Shown: positions 11,244-20,133 of the stretch, piece by piece
How the letters are laid out: every line of letters begins with the position of its first letter
How positions within the stretch are numbered: the first letter of the stretch is position 1
Assembly: GCA_937873445.1 (NCBI GenBank)
Contig: CALMWF010000039.1
Span: 1 to 64,000, forward strand
Reading direction: 5' to 3'
Origin: an uncultured Alphaproteobacteria bacterium
GTDB taxonomy: Bacteria; Pseudomonadota; Alphaproteobacteria; Rhizobiales; Aestuariivirgaceae
DNA length: 64,000 nt
The notes under the pieces: generated by a model
Seen by the model: only the letters and a program-made list of their open reading frames with translations
Database searches by the model: none
What the model was told of the DNA's origin: nothing
Program-made: the position numbers and the translations under genes

Positions 11244-12188
11244 ATGGCTGAACTGGCGCTGGTGGGCGACATTGGCGGCACCAATTCCCGCTTCGGCCTG
11301 GTCAGGCCCGGAAGCCAGACGATCCATGACATCGAGGCCCTGAAGAATGACCGCTTTGAAAGTCTGGAACAGGCGGTGCAGAGCTATCTCGGCAGCCGAA
11401 ACATTGCCGCCCTGCGTTCTGCCGCCATTGCCGTGGCGGGGCCGGTGCTGGGTGAGGCGGCCCAGCTCACCAACCGCAACTGGTCCTTCACCAGCACCAG
11501 CCTGAAGGCCGCCGCCCATGCCCGAAGCTTTCATCTGCTCAATGATTATGAGGCGCTGGCCCTGTCGCTGCCCCATCTGGCGGCGGCTGATCTGGAACAG
11601 GTGGGGGGCGAGGCTCCGGACGGAAAGCGCCTGAAACTGGTGCTCGGCCCCGGCACGGGCCTGGGCATGGCGGCCCTGGCACCCTTGCCCCGGGGCGGCT
11701 GGCTGGCCATTCCGGGCGAGGTCGGCCACATCACTCTGCCCATCGAAACCCAGGCGGAGTTTGACTGGCGCGAGGCCATGAAAACGCCGGGCCACACCTT
11801 CACCACGGAGGATGCCATCACCGGCGGCGGGCTGCTGCGCATGTATCGCGCCCGGGCGGCAAGACCCACCCTTGCCACGCCGGAGGCGGTGTTGCAGGCC
11901 GGTCTTGCCGGCAGCGATGCCGATGCGCTGGCCACCCTCAACCAGTTCGTCATCTGGCTTGCCCGCATTGCCGGCGATGCCGCCATGGCCATGCAGGCCA
12001 AGGGCGGCGTCTATCTGGCGGGCGGCATCGCGCCGTCACTGGTGGCAAAGCTGCGCGAAGGCCCCTTCCGTGCTGTGTTTGAAGACAAGGGCAAGATCGC
12101 CCATGTCATGAAGCCCATTCCCGTTTATGTCATCGTGGACCGGTTCCCGGCCCTCAAGGGCTGTGCCGCCGCCCTCACTCAGGAGTAA
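11244..12188 (+). CDS. glk: Glucokinase
   Basis: Phosphorylates glucose with ATP to feed zwf. It is a bacterial Glk (ROK-independent, E. coli type) of 314 residues. The phosphate-binding motif GDIGGTNSRFGL lies at residues 8-19, FHLLNDYEALALSLP carries the catalytic Asp, and VLGPGTGLGMA follows. The start ATG 11244 is preceded by the strong ribosome-binding site GGGGAGGG. It appears to lead glk-pncA-FAH-DMT, since pncA begins 3 bases after its stop. Confidence 0.95.
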   Translation: MAELALVGDIGGTNSRFGLVRPGSQTIHDIEALKNDRFESLEQAVQSYLGSRNIAALRSAAIAVAGPVLGEAAQLTNRNWSFTSTSLKAAAHARSFHLLNDYEALALSLPHLAAADLEQVGGEAPDGKRLKLVLGPGTGLGMAALAPLPRGGWLAIPGEVGHITLPIETQAEFDWREAMKTPGHTFTTEDAITGGGLLRMYRARAARPTLATPEAVLQAGLAGSDADALATLNQFVIWLARIAGDAAMAMQAKGGVYLAGGIAPSLVAKLREGPFRAVFEDKGKIAHVMKPIPVYVIVDRFPALKGCAAALTQE

Positions 12189-12190
12189 TC

Positions 12191-12796
12191 ATGTCCTCAC
12201 CCAAGACGCTGCTGCTGGTCATCGACGTGCAGAATGATTTCTGCCCCGGCGGCAACCTTGCCGTGGCCGGCGGCGACAAGGTGGTGCCGGTCATCAACCA
12301 GCTGGCGCGCGAATTTCCCCATGTGGTGCTGACCCAGGACTGGCACCCCAGGGGTCACTCCTCCTTTGCCTCGCAACATGAGGGGGCCGCCCCCTTCAGC
12401 CAGATCACCATGCCCTATGGCCCGCAAACCCTGTGGCCCGACCACTGCGTGCAGGGAACCGAAGGCGCTGCCTTCCACCGGGGTCTCGACATTCCCCATG
12501 CCGAAATGATCCTGCGCAAGGGTTTCCGGCGCGCCATCGATTCCTATTCCGCCTTCTTTGAAAATGACCACCAGACGCCCACCGGCCTTGGCAGCTATCT
12601 GAAGGAGCGCGGCTTCAAGAAGATCACCATGGTGGGCCTCGCCTTTGATTATTGCGTGCGCTACTCGGCCGAGGATGCGCGCACGCTGGGCTTTGATGTC
12701 ACGGTGATCGAGCGCGCCACCCGTGCCATTGATCTCAATGGTTCGGCGGCGGCCACCCGCGAGGTCTTTGCCAGGCGCGGCATCGTGCTGTCATGA
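12191..12796 (+). CDS. pncA: Nicotinamidase
   Basis: Converts nicotinamide to nicotinic acid for NAD+ salvage. It is a member of the isochorismatase-like hydrolases with 201 residues. The catalytic triad is visible: D12 (LLVIDVQNDFCPGG), K110 (ILRKGF) and C155 (FDYCVRYSAEDA). The metal-binding segment TQDWHPRGHSSFAS is present. It overlaps the next gene by 4 bases, so the two are probably co-translated. It lies directly downstream of glk. Confidence 0.94.
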   Translation: MSSPKTLLLVIDVQNDFCPGGNLAVAGGDKVVPVINQLAREFPHVVLTQDWHPRGHSSFASQHEGAAPFSQITMPYGPQTLWPDHCVQGTEGAAFHRGLDIPHAEMILRKGFRRAIDSYSAFFENDHQTPTGLGSYLKERGFKKITMVGLAFDYCVRYSAEDARTLGFDVTVIERATRAIDLNGSAAATREVFARRGIVLS

Positions 12797-13440
12797 CGCT
12801 GGCCTTCCTGCCGCCGCCCCCCGTCACCCTCGCCATTGCCGGCAGCCACGCCCGCTTTCCCGTGCACCGGATCTATTGCGTGGGCCGCAACTATGCCGAC
12901 CATGCCGCCGAAATGGGCGGCGATGCGGCCCGTGAACCGCCGTTCTTTTTCATGAAACCGGCGGACGCCGCCACCCAGGCGGGCCTCTTTCCCTATCCCC
13001 CGGCTTCCGCCGATGTCCACCATGAGGTGGAACTGGTGGTGGCGCTGGGCGAGGGGGCAAGAATTTTCGCCTATGCGGTGGGGATCGACATGACCCGCCG
13101 CGACCGTCAGGCCGAGGCCAAGAAGATGGGCCGCCCCTGGGATGTGGCCAAGGGCTTTGACCATTCGGCTCCGCTCTCGGTTCTTCATCCATCCACGGAG
13201 GTTCTGCGCCGGGGTGCCATCACCCTTGATGTCAACGGTGTCCGCCGCCAGTCGGGCGACATTGCCCAGATGATCTGGCCGGTGGACGGCATCATCAGCG
13301 AACTGGGCAAGCTCTATGCCCTGCAGCCGGGTGATCTCATCTTCACCGGAACACCCGCCGGGGTCGGCGCCGTGGTGCCGGGCGATCAGCTCTCCGCCGC
13401 CATTGCCGGGGTTGGCACCCTGCGCCTGACGGTGGCGTGA
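12793..13440 (+). CDS. Fumarylacetoacetate hydrolase family protein
   Basis: A 215-residue single-domain FAH-fold protein. The signature IYCVGRNYADHAAEMG is followed by PPFFFMKPADA and, near the middle, DVHHEVELVVALGEG with the metal-binding Glu residues. The tail GDLIFTGTPAGVGAVVPGD is typical. Members act as fumarylpyruvate hydrolases, acylpyruvases or oxaloacetate decarboxylases; which of these applies cannot be told from sequence alone. The start ATGA overlaps pncA. Confidence 0.88.
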   Translation: MTLAFLPPPPVTLAIAGSHARFPVHRIYCVGRNYADHAAEMGGDAAREPPFFFMKPADAATQAGLFPYPPASADVHHEVELVVALGEGARIFAYAVGIDMTRRDRQAEAKKMGRPWDVAKGFDHSAPLSVLHPSTEVLRRGAITLDVNGVRRQSGDIAQMIWPVDGIISELGKLYALQPGDLIFTGTPAGVGAVVPGDQLSAAIAGVGTLRLTVA

Positions 13441-13462
13441 GGGCCAGCGGTGACAGGCCACC

Positions 13463-13502
13463 CGCCATGACCACCCGCCATGACCACCCCGCCATGACCA
13501 CC
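13463..13502 (+). repeat. 13-bp tandem repeat x3 containing three ATG codons
   Basis: The unit CGCCATGACCACC occurs at 13463-13475, 13476-13488 and 13490-13502, with one extra base before the third copy. Each copy carries an ATG (13467, 13480, 13494). The first and third are in frame with the DMT transporter and the second is not. The third ATG is always in frame whatever the copy number. Confidence 0.85.
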
Positions 13503-14399
13503 GCGCCATCGGCCCGCACCGGCCCGCTTCTTGCCGTGGCTCTTGCCGCCGCCGTCTGGGGCCTGTTGTGGCTGCCGCTCCGCCTCATCCGCGAAAGCGG
13601 TCTGGGGCCGGGCTTCGTCACCCTCGGTCAGTTCGCCGTGCCGGTGGTGCTGTTGCTGCCGCTCGCCCTGTGGCGGTGGTGGCGCGCCAGGCCCACCGGG
13701 GCCAGCCGGGTGGTGGCCGGGCTGCTGACGGGCGGTGCCGTGGCGCTCTACTCCGACAGCGTGCTGCTCACCGATGTGGCGCGGGCCTTGATCCTGTTTT
13801 ACGTGGCCCCGGTGTGGAGCACGCTTCTGGAAATCACGGTGATGGGCAGAAGCCTCAGTGCCGCGCGGGTTTTGTCACTGGTCCTCGGCCTTGCCGGATT
13901 GTTCGTCATCCTCGGCGGCGCCGGCGGCATCTCCCGGCCGCCCAATGCGGGTGACATCATGGCCCTGATGGCGGGCCTCATCTGGGCCCTGGGCACCACG
14001 CGGGTGCGTACCGCGCCCGACACCGGCACCTTTGAAAATGTCTTTGCCTTCTTTCTCTATGGCAGCGCTCTTGCCCTGCTGGTGGCTCTGCTGCCGGTGG
14101 CCGCCCTGGGCGCTCCACCCTCAGCCGCCCAGATGACCGCGGCTCTGCCCTGGCTCACCCTCACGGCGGCCGGTTTTCTCATCCCCGTCACCTGGGGCCT
14201 GCTCTGGGGCTCCTCGGTCATTGACCCCGGCCGCCTCAACATCATCCTCCAGCTTGAGGCGGTGGTGGGCATCGGCAGTGCCGCCCTGCTCACCAGCGAA
14301 CCCTTCGGCTGGGTCGAGATCACGGGTGCCCTGCTGGTGGTGGCGGCGGGCCTCGTTGATGTGCTGGGCCACCGGCCGCCGCCGCCAGTCACGGATTGA
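13467..14399 (+). CDS. DMT-superfamily transporter (EamA)
   Basis: An inner-membrane protein of about 310 residues with ten predicted hydrophobic segments in two EamA repeats, starting with LLAVALAAAVWGLLWLPLRL. Members of this superfamily export amino acids, nucleobases or other metabolites; the substrate is unknown here. The start is ambiguous: ATG 13467 or 13494 (301 residues) both lie in a triple repeat. The later start sits closer to the first membrane segment. It is last in glk-pncA-FAH-DMT, and its stop overlaps the convergent aldehyde dehydrogenase by 11 bases. Confidence 0.88.
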   Translation: MTTRHDHPAMTTAPSARTGPLLAVALAAAVWGLLWLPLRLIRESGLGPGFVTLGQFAVPVVLLLPLALWRWWRARPTGASRVVAGLLTGGAVALYSDSVLLTDVARALILFYVAPVWSTLLEITVMGRSLSAARVLSLVLGLAGLFVILGGAGGISRPPNAGDIMALMAGLIWALGTTRVRTAPDTGTFENVFAFFLYGSALALLVALLPVAALGAPPSAAQMTAALPWLTLTAAGFLIPVTWGLLWGSSVIDPGRLNIILQLEAVVGIGSAALLTSEPFGWVEITGALLVVAAGLVDVLGHRPPPPVTD

Positions 14400-15822
14400 T
14401 ATAGGCCGTCTTGATGGCGGTGTAGAACTCCACCGCATGGCGGCCCTGTTCGCGCGCCCCATAGCTTGAGCCCTTGCGCCCGCCGAAGGGCACATGATAG
14501 TCGACCCCCGCCGTGGCCAGATTGACCATCACCATGCCCGCCGCCGATTTCTTGCGGAAGTCGGTGGCAAGCCTGAGCGACCGGGTGAAGATGGCCGACG
14601 ACAGGCCGAAGCTGGTGTCATTGGCAACCGCAACCGCCTCGTCATAGTCGGCCACCCTGATGACCGAGGCCACCGGGCCGAACACCTCCTCGCGGTTGAT
14701 GCGCATGGAATTTTTGGTGCGGGTGATGAGGGCGGGCGAGAAATAGAAGCCCGGCGTTTCACGGTTCAGGCGCTCGCCGCCCATCACCAGCTCGCCGCCT
14801 TCCTCCTGCGCCACGCGCACATACATTTCATCCTGTCTGAGCTGGCCTTCATCCACCACCGGCCCCACCACCGTGCCCGCCTCCAGCGCATGGGCCACCT
14901 TCAGCCCCTTCATCAGCGCCACCACCCTGTCAACAAAGGCGTCGTGGATTTTCTCATGCACCACAAGGCGCGAATTGGCGGTGCAGCGCTGGCCCGTCTG
15001 ATAGAAGGCGCCATCTACGGCTGCCAGTGCCGCGGCATCAAGGTCGGCATCATCCATGACAATGAGCGGGCTCTTGCCGCCCATTTCCAGCTGGTATTTG
15101 GCGCCGCGCGCCGCACAGCACGCCGCCACCCGCGCCCCCGTCTCCACCGAGCCGGTGAAGGAAATGGCGTTGACATCACGATGGTCAAGCAGCGTCTGCC
15201 CCACCACCGAGCCCCGCCCCATGACCAGGTTCAGAACCCCCGGCGGCAGGCCGGAGCGCGAGGCGATTTCAATCAGCGCCCAGGCCGAGGCCGGCACCAG
15301 ATCGGCGGGCTTGAACACCACCGTATTGCCAAAGGCCAGCGCCGGGGCGATCTTCCAGGCCGGAATGGCGATGGGGAAATTCCACGGGCTGATGATGCCC
15401 ACCACCCCCAGCGGCTCGCGGGTGATGATGACATCCACACCGGGCCTGACCGAGGGAATGGACACACCCTCCTGCCGCAGCGCCTCCTGGGCGTAGAATT
15501 TGAAAATCTGCCCCGCCCGCAGCGCCTCGCCCACGCCGAAGGAGAGCGGCTTGCCCTCCTCGCGTGACAAAAGCTGCCCCAGCTCATCCTTGCGCGCCAC
15601 AATCTCGATGCCGATCCTTTCCAGAATATCGGCGCGCTGCTGCGGCGTGGTGCCAGCCCAGCCGGGGAAGGCGGCCCTGGCCGCGGCAATGGCTGTTTCG
15701 GTCTGGGCCGCATCGCCCTGGCTGTAGCGGCCCACCACCTCGCGCGTGTCCGAGGGGTTGATGTTGTCTTTGACAGCAACACCCTCAACCCATTCGCCAT
15801 TGATGAAATTCTTGTGCAGCAT
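14389..15822 (-). CDS. NAD(P)-dependent aldehyde dehydrogenase
   Basis: A 477-residue ALDH-superfamily enzyme that oxidises an aldehyde to an acid. The catalytic Cys is C280 (TGQRCTANSRL) and the general base is E246 (QLEMGGKSPL). The cofactor segment ISPWNFPIAIPAWK and the coupling motif EEVFGPV are present. Its sequence most resembles alpha-ketoglutaric-semialdehyde (2,5-dioxovalerate) dehydrogenases, but no sugar-acid genes adjoin it, so the substrate is tentative. The start ATG 15822 has a good AGGAG seven bases upstream. Confidence 0.92.
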   Translation of the reverse strand: MLHKNFINGEWVEGVAVKDNINPSDTREVVGRYSQGDAAQTETAIAAARAAFPGWAGTTPQQRADILERIGIEIVARKDELGQLLSREEGKPLSFGVGEALRAGQIFKFYAQEALRQEGVSIPSVRPGVDVIITREPLGVVGIISPWNFPIAIPAWKIAPALAFGNTVVFKPADLVPASAWALIEIASRSGLPPGVLNLVMGRGSVVGQTLLDHRDVNAISFTGSVETGARVAACCAARGAKYQLEMGGKSPLIVMDDADLDAAALAAVDGAFYQTGQRCTANSRLVVHEKIHDAFVDRVVALMKGLKVAHALEAGTVVGPVVDEGQLRQDEMYVRVAQEEGGELVMGGERLNRETPGFYFSPALITRTKNSMRINREEVFGPVASVIRVADYDEAVAVANDTSFGLSSAIFTRSLRLATDFRKKSAAGMVMVNLATAGVDYHVPFGGRKGSSYGAREQGRHAVEFYTAIKTAYINP

Positions 15823-15903
15823 GATGATCTCCTGTTGGCGGCAAACCTAATCCTCCGCCCGTCCCGGAGCAAAGGACAGGCCTCAGCCCTTCATGGCACC
15901 AGA

Positions 15904-16746
15904 TCAGGCCAGCCGGAGCAGCATGGCGCCTGCCACCACCAGAAGCCCGCCCAGCCCGCGCGCCAGGGTGATCTTCTCTTTGAGAAACAGGGCCGAGAGC
16001 ACCATGACAAACAGGATCGATGTTTCCCGCAGGGCGGCCACCGCCGCAATGGGGGCAAGCGTCATGGCCCACAGCACGATCCAGTAGGCGGCCAGCGACA
16101 GGGCGGCCGCCGCCAGCCCGCTTCGCCAATGGGGCAGAACGGCGGTGAAAATGCCGGGTCCGCGCAGGCTGAGCGTCGCCAGGGTCATGAACAGGGCATC
16201 AAACAGGAACACCGTGGCCGTGTAGCCGGAGGGTGCTTGCGAGATGCGCGCCCCCATGCCGTCCACCACCGTATAGACGCCGATGAACAGCGAGGTACCC
16301 AGCGCAAAGAACAGGCTGTTGCGGTCAAGCGCCAGCCTTCGCCGGCCGCCCGAGGCAATGAGCCAGATACCTGCCACCACAATGATGAGACCGGCAAGGG
16401 CGGCAGGCGCCAGCCGGTCACCCGCGAACAGCGAGGCGCCCAGCAGCGTCACCAGAGGCGCCGTGCCGCGCGCAATGGGATAGATCTGCGACAGGTCTGC
16501 CGTCTGATAGGCGCGGGCCAGAAACACATTGTAGCCGGCGTGCAGCAAACCTGTGCTAACGGCAAAGGGCAGGGCCGCGGCGGCGGGCCAGGGAAACACC
16601 GCCAGCATGACCAGCGCCATGCCGCCGATCATCACCTGCAGCAGAAACAGCGCCAGCAGCCGGTCGAGCTTCATCTTGACCAGCAGGTTCCAGCCTGCAT
16701 GGCAGAAGGCCGCGGCCAAAACAGCGAAAAAGACGGTGAGACTCAA
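15904..16746 (-). CDS. EamA/DMT family transporter
   Basis: A 280-residue multispanning inner-membrane protein starting MSLTVFFAVLAAAFCHAGWN, a typical first helix of EamA proteins. About ten hydrophobic segments form two repeats. The C-terminal half shows AAVAALRETSILFVMVLSAL, the conserved EamA glutamate region. The substrate is unknown. It lies upstream of the aldehyde dehydrogenase on the same strand (81-base gap) and is divergent from the copper-type ATPase. Confidence 0.87.
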   Translation of the reverse strand: MSLTVFFAVLAAAFCHAGWNLLVKMKLDRLLALFLLQVMIGGMALVMLAVFPWPAAAALPFAVSTGLLHAGYNVFLARAYQTADLSQIYPIARGTAPLVTLLGASLFAGDRLAPAALAGLIIVVAGIWLIASGGRRRLALDRNSLFFALGTSLFIGVYTVVDGMGARISQAPSGYTATVFLFDALFMTLATLSLRGPGIFTAVLPHWRSGLAAAALSLAAYWIVLWAMTLAPIAAVAALRETSILFVMVLSALFLKEKITLARGLGGLLVVAGAMLLRLA

Positions 16747-16797
16747 GGGCAGGCTCCGTGCGTGTCATGACCATAGCCGCGACCATGGTGAAAATGA

Positions 16798-16833
16798 AAG
16801 CCGCCCTCACGCGGAACTGAAGGGCGGCGGCTT
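16798..16833. promoter_or_regulatory. GC-rich inverted repeat in the DMT/P-ATPase divergent spacer
   Basis: AAGCCGCC (16798-16805) is complementary to GGCGGCTT (16826-16833). An alternative pairing is CCGCCCT (16801-16807) with AGGGCGG (16821-16827). Read on the minus strand, the hairpin is followed by CTTTCATTTTC, a weak U-rich tail. It could be a leader attenuator for the DMT gene or simply a structured 5' region. Its role is inferred. Confidence 0.3.
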
Positions 16834-16885
16834 GCGCTCAACCCGTCCCCCGCCCAATATGCGCCCAATCTCATATGGATCGGTC

Positions 16886-19411
16886 ATGACCCAGTTTACC
16901 CTTGCTCCCGGTGCCTTTCCCCAGCCCGCGCCCATGAAAAAACCCAGGCCCACGGTGATCCGTGACGTCATCTGCGGCATGACGGTGGACCCCAATGCCG
17001 GCAAGCCCACCCGCGAGTGGCAGGGCCGCACCTTCCACTTCTGCTGTGCCAGATGCGCCGAGAAATTTGCCGCCGAGCCGGAAGCCCATGTCACCGCCAT
17101 CGACCCCGTCTGCCGCATGACGGTGGACAAGGCTTCGGCCCCATGGATGTCAAAACATGAGGGGCAGAAGGTCTATTTCTGCTGCGAGGGCTGCCAGAAG
17201 AAGTTCGAAGCTGATCCTTCGGCCTATCTTGGCGATGCGCCGAAGCCCGCCGCCGTGACCGCGCCGCCCGGCAGCAAATGGGGCTGCCCCATGGACCCGG
17301 AGGTGGAGAGCGATGGTCCCGGCGACTGCCCCATCTGCGGCATGGCGCTGGAACCCATGACACCCTCGCTGGAGAACCAGGGCCCCAATCCCGAACTCGT
17401 GGACATGACGCGGCGCTTCTGGTTTTCCGCGCTGTTTGTCGTGCCTCTGCTGGTCATCGCCATGGCGCCCCACCTCGGCCTGTTCCTGGGCCATTGGAGC
17501 CATGGGCCCACAGGTCAGTGGGTGCAGGCAGCGCTGGCCGCACCCGTGGTACTGTGGGCGGGCCTGCCCATCTTCAAACGCGCCCTTCTTTCCTTCCAGA
17601 CCATGAATCTCAACATGTGGTCGCTCATCGGCGTGGGCACGGTGGCGGCCTTTCTCTACAGTGTGGTGGCCCTGCTGGCGCCCGGCCTCTTCCCCGACGG
17701 TTTGCGCGCCGCCGACGGCACGGTGGGCGTCTATTTTGAAAGTGCGGCCGTCATCATCGCGCTGGTGCTGCTGGGCCAGGTGCTGGAACTCTCGGCCCGC
17801 GCCAAGACCGGTGCAGCCCTGATGGCGCTGCTGCGGCGGGTGCCGGACACGGCCCACCGCATCGGTGCCGACGGCAGCGAGCACGATGTGCCGCTTGCCG
17901 AGGTCAAGGTGGGTGACCGGCTGGTGGTGCGCGCCCATGAACGGGTGCCGGTCGATGGCGAAATCATCACCGGAAACGCCCTGATCGAGGAATCCATGCT
18001 GACGGGTGAGGCCGTTCCCGTGGCCAAGGCGGCGGGCAGTGCTGTTCATGCCGGCACCTTCAACGGCGACACCGCCTTCACCATGCAGGCCAGGCGGGTG
18101 GGGCTGGACACCACGCTGTCGCGCATCGTGCTGGCGGTCAGCGAAGCCCAGCGCTCCAAGGCCCCCATCCAGTCTCTGGCCGACCGCATCGCCCGCTGGT
18201 TCGTGCCCACCGTCATCGCCATTGCCGCACTGGCCTTCGTGCTCTGGCTTGTCATCGGGCCGGAACCGAAGCTGGCCTATGCCAGTGCCGCTTTCATCAG
18301 TGTGCTGATTATTGCCTGCCCCTGCGCGCTTGGTCTGGCCACGCCCATGTCGGTCATGGTGGCGGCGGGCCGGGGCGCTGCCAATGGCATTCTGATCCGC
18401 AAGGCGCCCGCCCTTGAGGCCATGGCCGAGGCCGATACGCTGGTCATCGACAAGACCGGCACCCTGACCGAAGGTAAACCGCGTGTGATCGATATCGTCA
18501 CGGCCGACGGTGGCGCACACACCGCTGTGCTGGCGCTGGCCGCCGGGCTGGAAGCCTCAGGCACCCATCCGCTGGCCGAGGCCATCCGCACCGCTGCCAG
18601 GCTCGAGACTCTCGCACCCGCCCCCGTCAGCCAGGTGAAAAGCCTGCCCGGTCTGGGTCTGGCGGGCATGCAGGGCAGCGACGCCGTGCTGCTTGGCAAC
18701 CAGCGCCTGATGGAAAGCCGTGGGTTTGCGCTTCCGGCGCCACTCATCGCTGCTGCTGAAGCGGCGACGGGCCGTGGTGAAACCCCGGTCTTCGTGGCCA
18801 GGGGCAGCACCGTGCAGGGCCTCATCACCGCTGCCGATCCGCTGAAGCCAGCCGCCGCCGCCGCCGTGGCCAGCCTCAAGGCCCAGGGTCTGCGCATCAT
18901 CATGGCCACCGGTGATGACGAGCGTGTGGCCCAGACCGTGGCCAGAACGCTCGGCATTGATGAGGTGAAGTCCCGTATCCTACCCGAGGACAAACTGGCT
19001 CTGGTGAAGCAGCTTCAGGCCGAGGGCCGCAAGGTCATCATGGCAGGCGACGGCATCAACGATGCCGCCGCTCTCGCTCAGGCTGATTGCGGCGTGGCCA
19101 TGGCCACCGGCACCGATCTCGCCATGGAGAATGCCGGACTGACCCTCCTCAACGGCGACATCACGGGCCTCACCCGGGCCCGTCACCTTGCCCGCGCCAC
19201 GCTCGCCAATATCAAGCAGAACCTGTTCTTTGCCTTCGCCTATAATGCCATCGGCATTCCCCTGGCGGCAGGCATTCTCTATCCCCTGCTGGGATTGCTG
19301 CTCACGCCAGCCGTTGCGGCCCTGGCGATGAGCCTGTCATCGGTGTCGGTCATCAGCAATGCGCTGCGCCTGCGCCGTCAGCCGGTGCCCATGGTCATGA
19401 CCGGGGGCTGA
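16886..19411 (+). CDS. Copper-type P1B ATPase with two N-terminal YHS domains
   Basis: An 841-residue heavy-metal exporter of the inner membrane. Domains in order are YHS 1 (about residues 22-68, FHFCCARCAEKF), YHS 2 (about 70-117, VYFCCEGCQKKF), a heavy-metal binding segment (about 131-156, CPMDPEV to CPICGMAL), then the P-type core. The membrane metal site is CPC at C478-P-C480. The phosphorylated Asp is D522 in DKTGTLTEGKP, and GDGINDAA is near residue 722. ATG 16886 is chosen because the longer in-frame extension to 16553 runs antisense into the DMT gene. The usual HMA domains are absent. Copper(I) is the likely substrate; no regulator gene adjoins it. Confidence 0.94.
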   Translation: MTQFTLAPGAFPQPAPMKKPRPTVIRDVICGMTVDPNAGKPTREWQGRTFHFCCARCAEKFAAEPEAHVTAIDPVCRMTVDKASAPWMSKHEGQKVYFCCEGCQKKFEADPSAYLGDAPKPAAVTAPPGSKWGCPMDPEVESDGPGDCPICGMALEPMTPSLENQGPNPELVDMTRRFWFSALFVVPLLVIAMAPHLGLFLGHWSHGPTGQWVQAALAAPVVLWAGLPIFKRALLSFQTMNLNMWSLIGVGTVAAFLYSVVALLAPGLFPDGLRAADGTVGVYFESAAVIIALVLLGQVLELSARAKTGAALMALLRRVPDTAHRIGADGSEHDVPLAEVKVGDRLVVRAHERVPVDGEIITGNALIEESMLTGEAVPVAKAAGSAVHAGTFNGDTAFTMQARRVGLDTTLSRIVLAVSEAQRSKAPIQSLADRIARWFVPTVIAIAALAFVLWLVIGPEPKLAYASAAFISVLIIACPCALGLATPMSVMVAAGRGAANGILIRKAPALEAMAEADTLVIDKTGTLTEGKPRVIDIVTADGGAHTAVLALAAGLEASGTHPLAEAIRTAARLETLAPAPVSQVKSLPGLGLAGMQGSDAVLLGNQRLMESRGFALPAPLIAAAEAATGRGETPVFVARGSTVQGLITAADPLKPAAAAAVASLKAQGLRIIMATGDDERVAQTVARTLGIDEVKSRILPEDKLALVKQLQAEGRKVIMAGDGINDAAALAQADCGVAMATGTDLAMENAGLTLLNGDITGLTRARHLARATLANIKQNLFFAFAYNAIGIPLAAGILYPLLGLLLTPAVAALAMSLSSVSVISNALRLRRQPVPMVMTGG

Positions 19412-19426
19412 GCGAACCGTTGTGTT

Positions 19427-19443
19427 TGATCGGGCGCCGATCA
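19427..19443. terminator. Weak convergent hairpin between the P-ATPase and the TadE pair
   Basis: TGATCGG and CCGATCA form a perfect 7-base stem with a GCG loop. It lies across the end of the TadE-like gene and just after the ATPase stop. No U-tract follows on either strand, so intrinsic termination is uncertain. Confidence 0.3.
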
Positions 19444-20133
19444 GGGATTGGCAAGATTGGTGCACGCCGCCGTATTCGAAGCGGTCAGCTGGCAGCCAAG
19501 TTTCATGGACGCGCGCGGCCGCTGAATGGTGTCCTGCGTCAGCTTCATGGTCTGGCTTGGCATGATCTTCTTGCCGAACAGGGTGAAGATCCAGGGCTTG
19601 AAGTTCACACAGACGCGGGCCAGAACCAGGTCGTTGTATTTCGTCGTGTCGTTCAGGCTGTTGGCCCCCATCAGGGCGGAATAGTTGGTATTGATGTTTT
19701 CGGCTGTTGGCGTCGTGGTGGCAGGCGCGGTGTTGCTTCCGCACACCGAATTGCTGCTCTTGACGCTCCACGCCACGGACGCCGTGTATTTGTCATCCCA
19801 GCTTGTGCTGCCCTGATTGGGAGCCGAGGCATTATAGGTCTTGGTAAGGCCGTAGAACTCGACACCAATGTCGGCTGTGGGGGTGTTTCCAATGATCATG
19901 AACACCGCGTTCCGGTAATCTTCAAGATCCGTTTTCAAGACCACATTCTTGTTCTGGGTTACCAGGTCGGCCATCACGCCCGAGGCATAGGTCACCTGGC
20001 GGTTGACCGAAATCAGCGATGTCACATCGACCATGCCGAAGAACAGCAGCATGAGCATGGGCATGATCAGAGCAAATTCAATTGCCGCCATGCCGCGTGT
20101 ATTGCGCAGATACTGGGCAAGGGAGTGTTTCAT
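19441..20133 (-). CDS. TadE/TadG-like minor pilin (second of the pair)
   Basis: A 230-residue pseudopilin-like protein of the Tad pilus. Its N-terminus has the TadE signature RGMAAIEFALIMPMLMLLFF, with the prepilin-like Glu followed by a membrane helix. The rest is a predicted periplasmic domain with several Cys residues. ATG 20133 overlaps the stop of the upstream TadE-like gene (ATGA), which favours it over GTG 20145. It is probably processed by the CpaA-type peptidase encoded nearby and acts in pilus initiation or adhesion. Confidence 0.87.
   Translation of the reverse strand: MKHSLAQYLRNTRGMAAIEFALIMPMLMLLFFGMVDVTSLISVNRQVTYASGVMADLVTQNKNVVLKTDLEDYRNAVFMIIGNTPTADIGVEFYGLTKTYNASAPNQGSTSWDDKYTASVAWSVKSSNSVCGSNTAPATTTPTAENINTNYSALMGANSLNDTTKYNDLVLARVCVNFKPWIFTLFGKKIMPSQTMKLTQDTIQRPRASMKLGCQLTASNTAACTNLANP

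Noticed and set aside
16553-16885. N-terminal extension of the P-type ATPase
   Set aside because: These 111 codons are antisense to the DMT gene and its leader; YHS domains begin shortly after ATG 16886.
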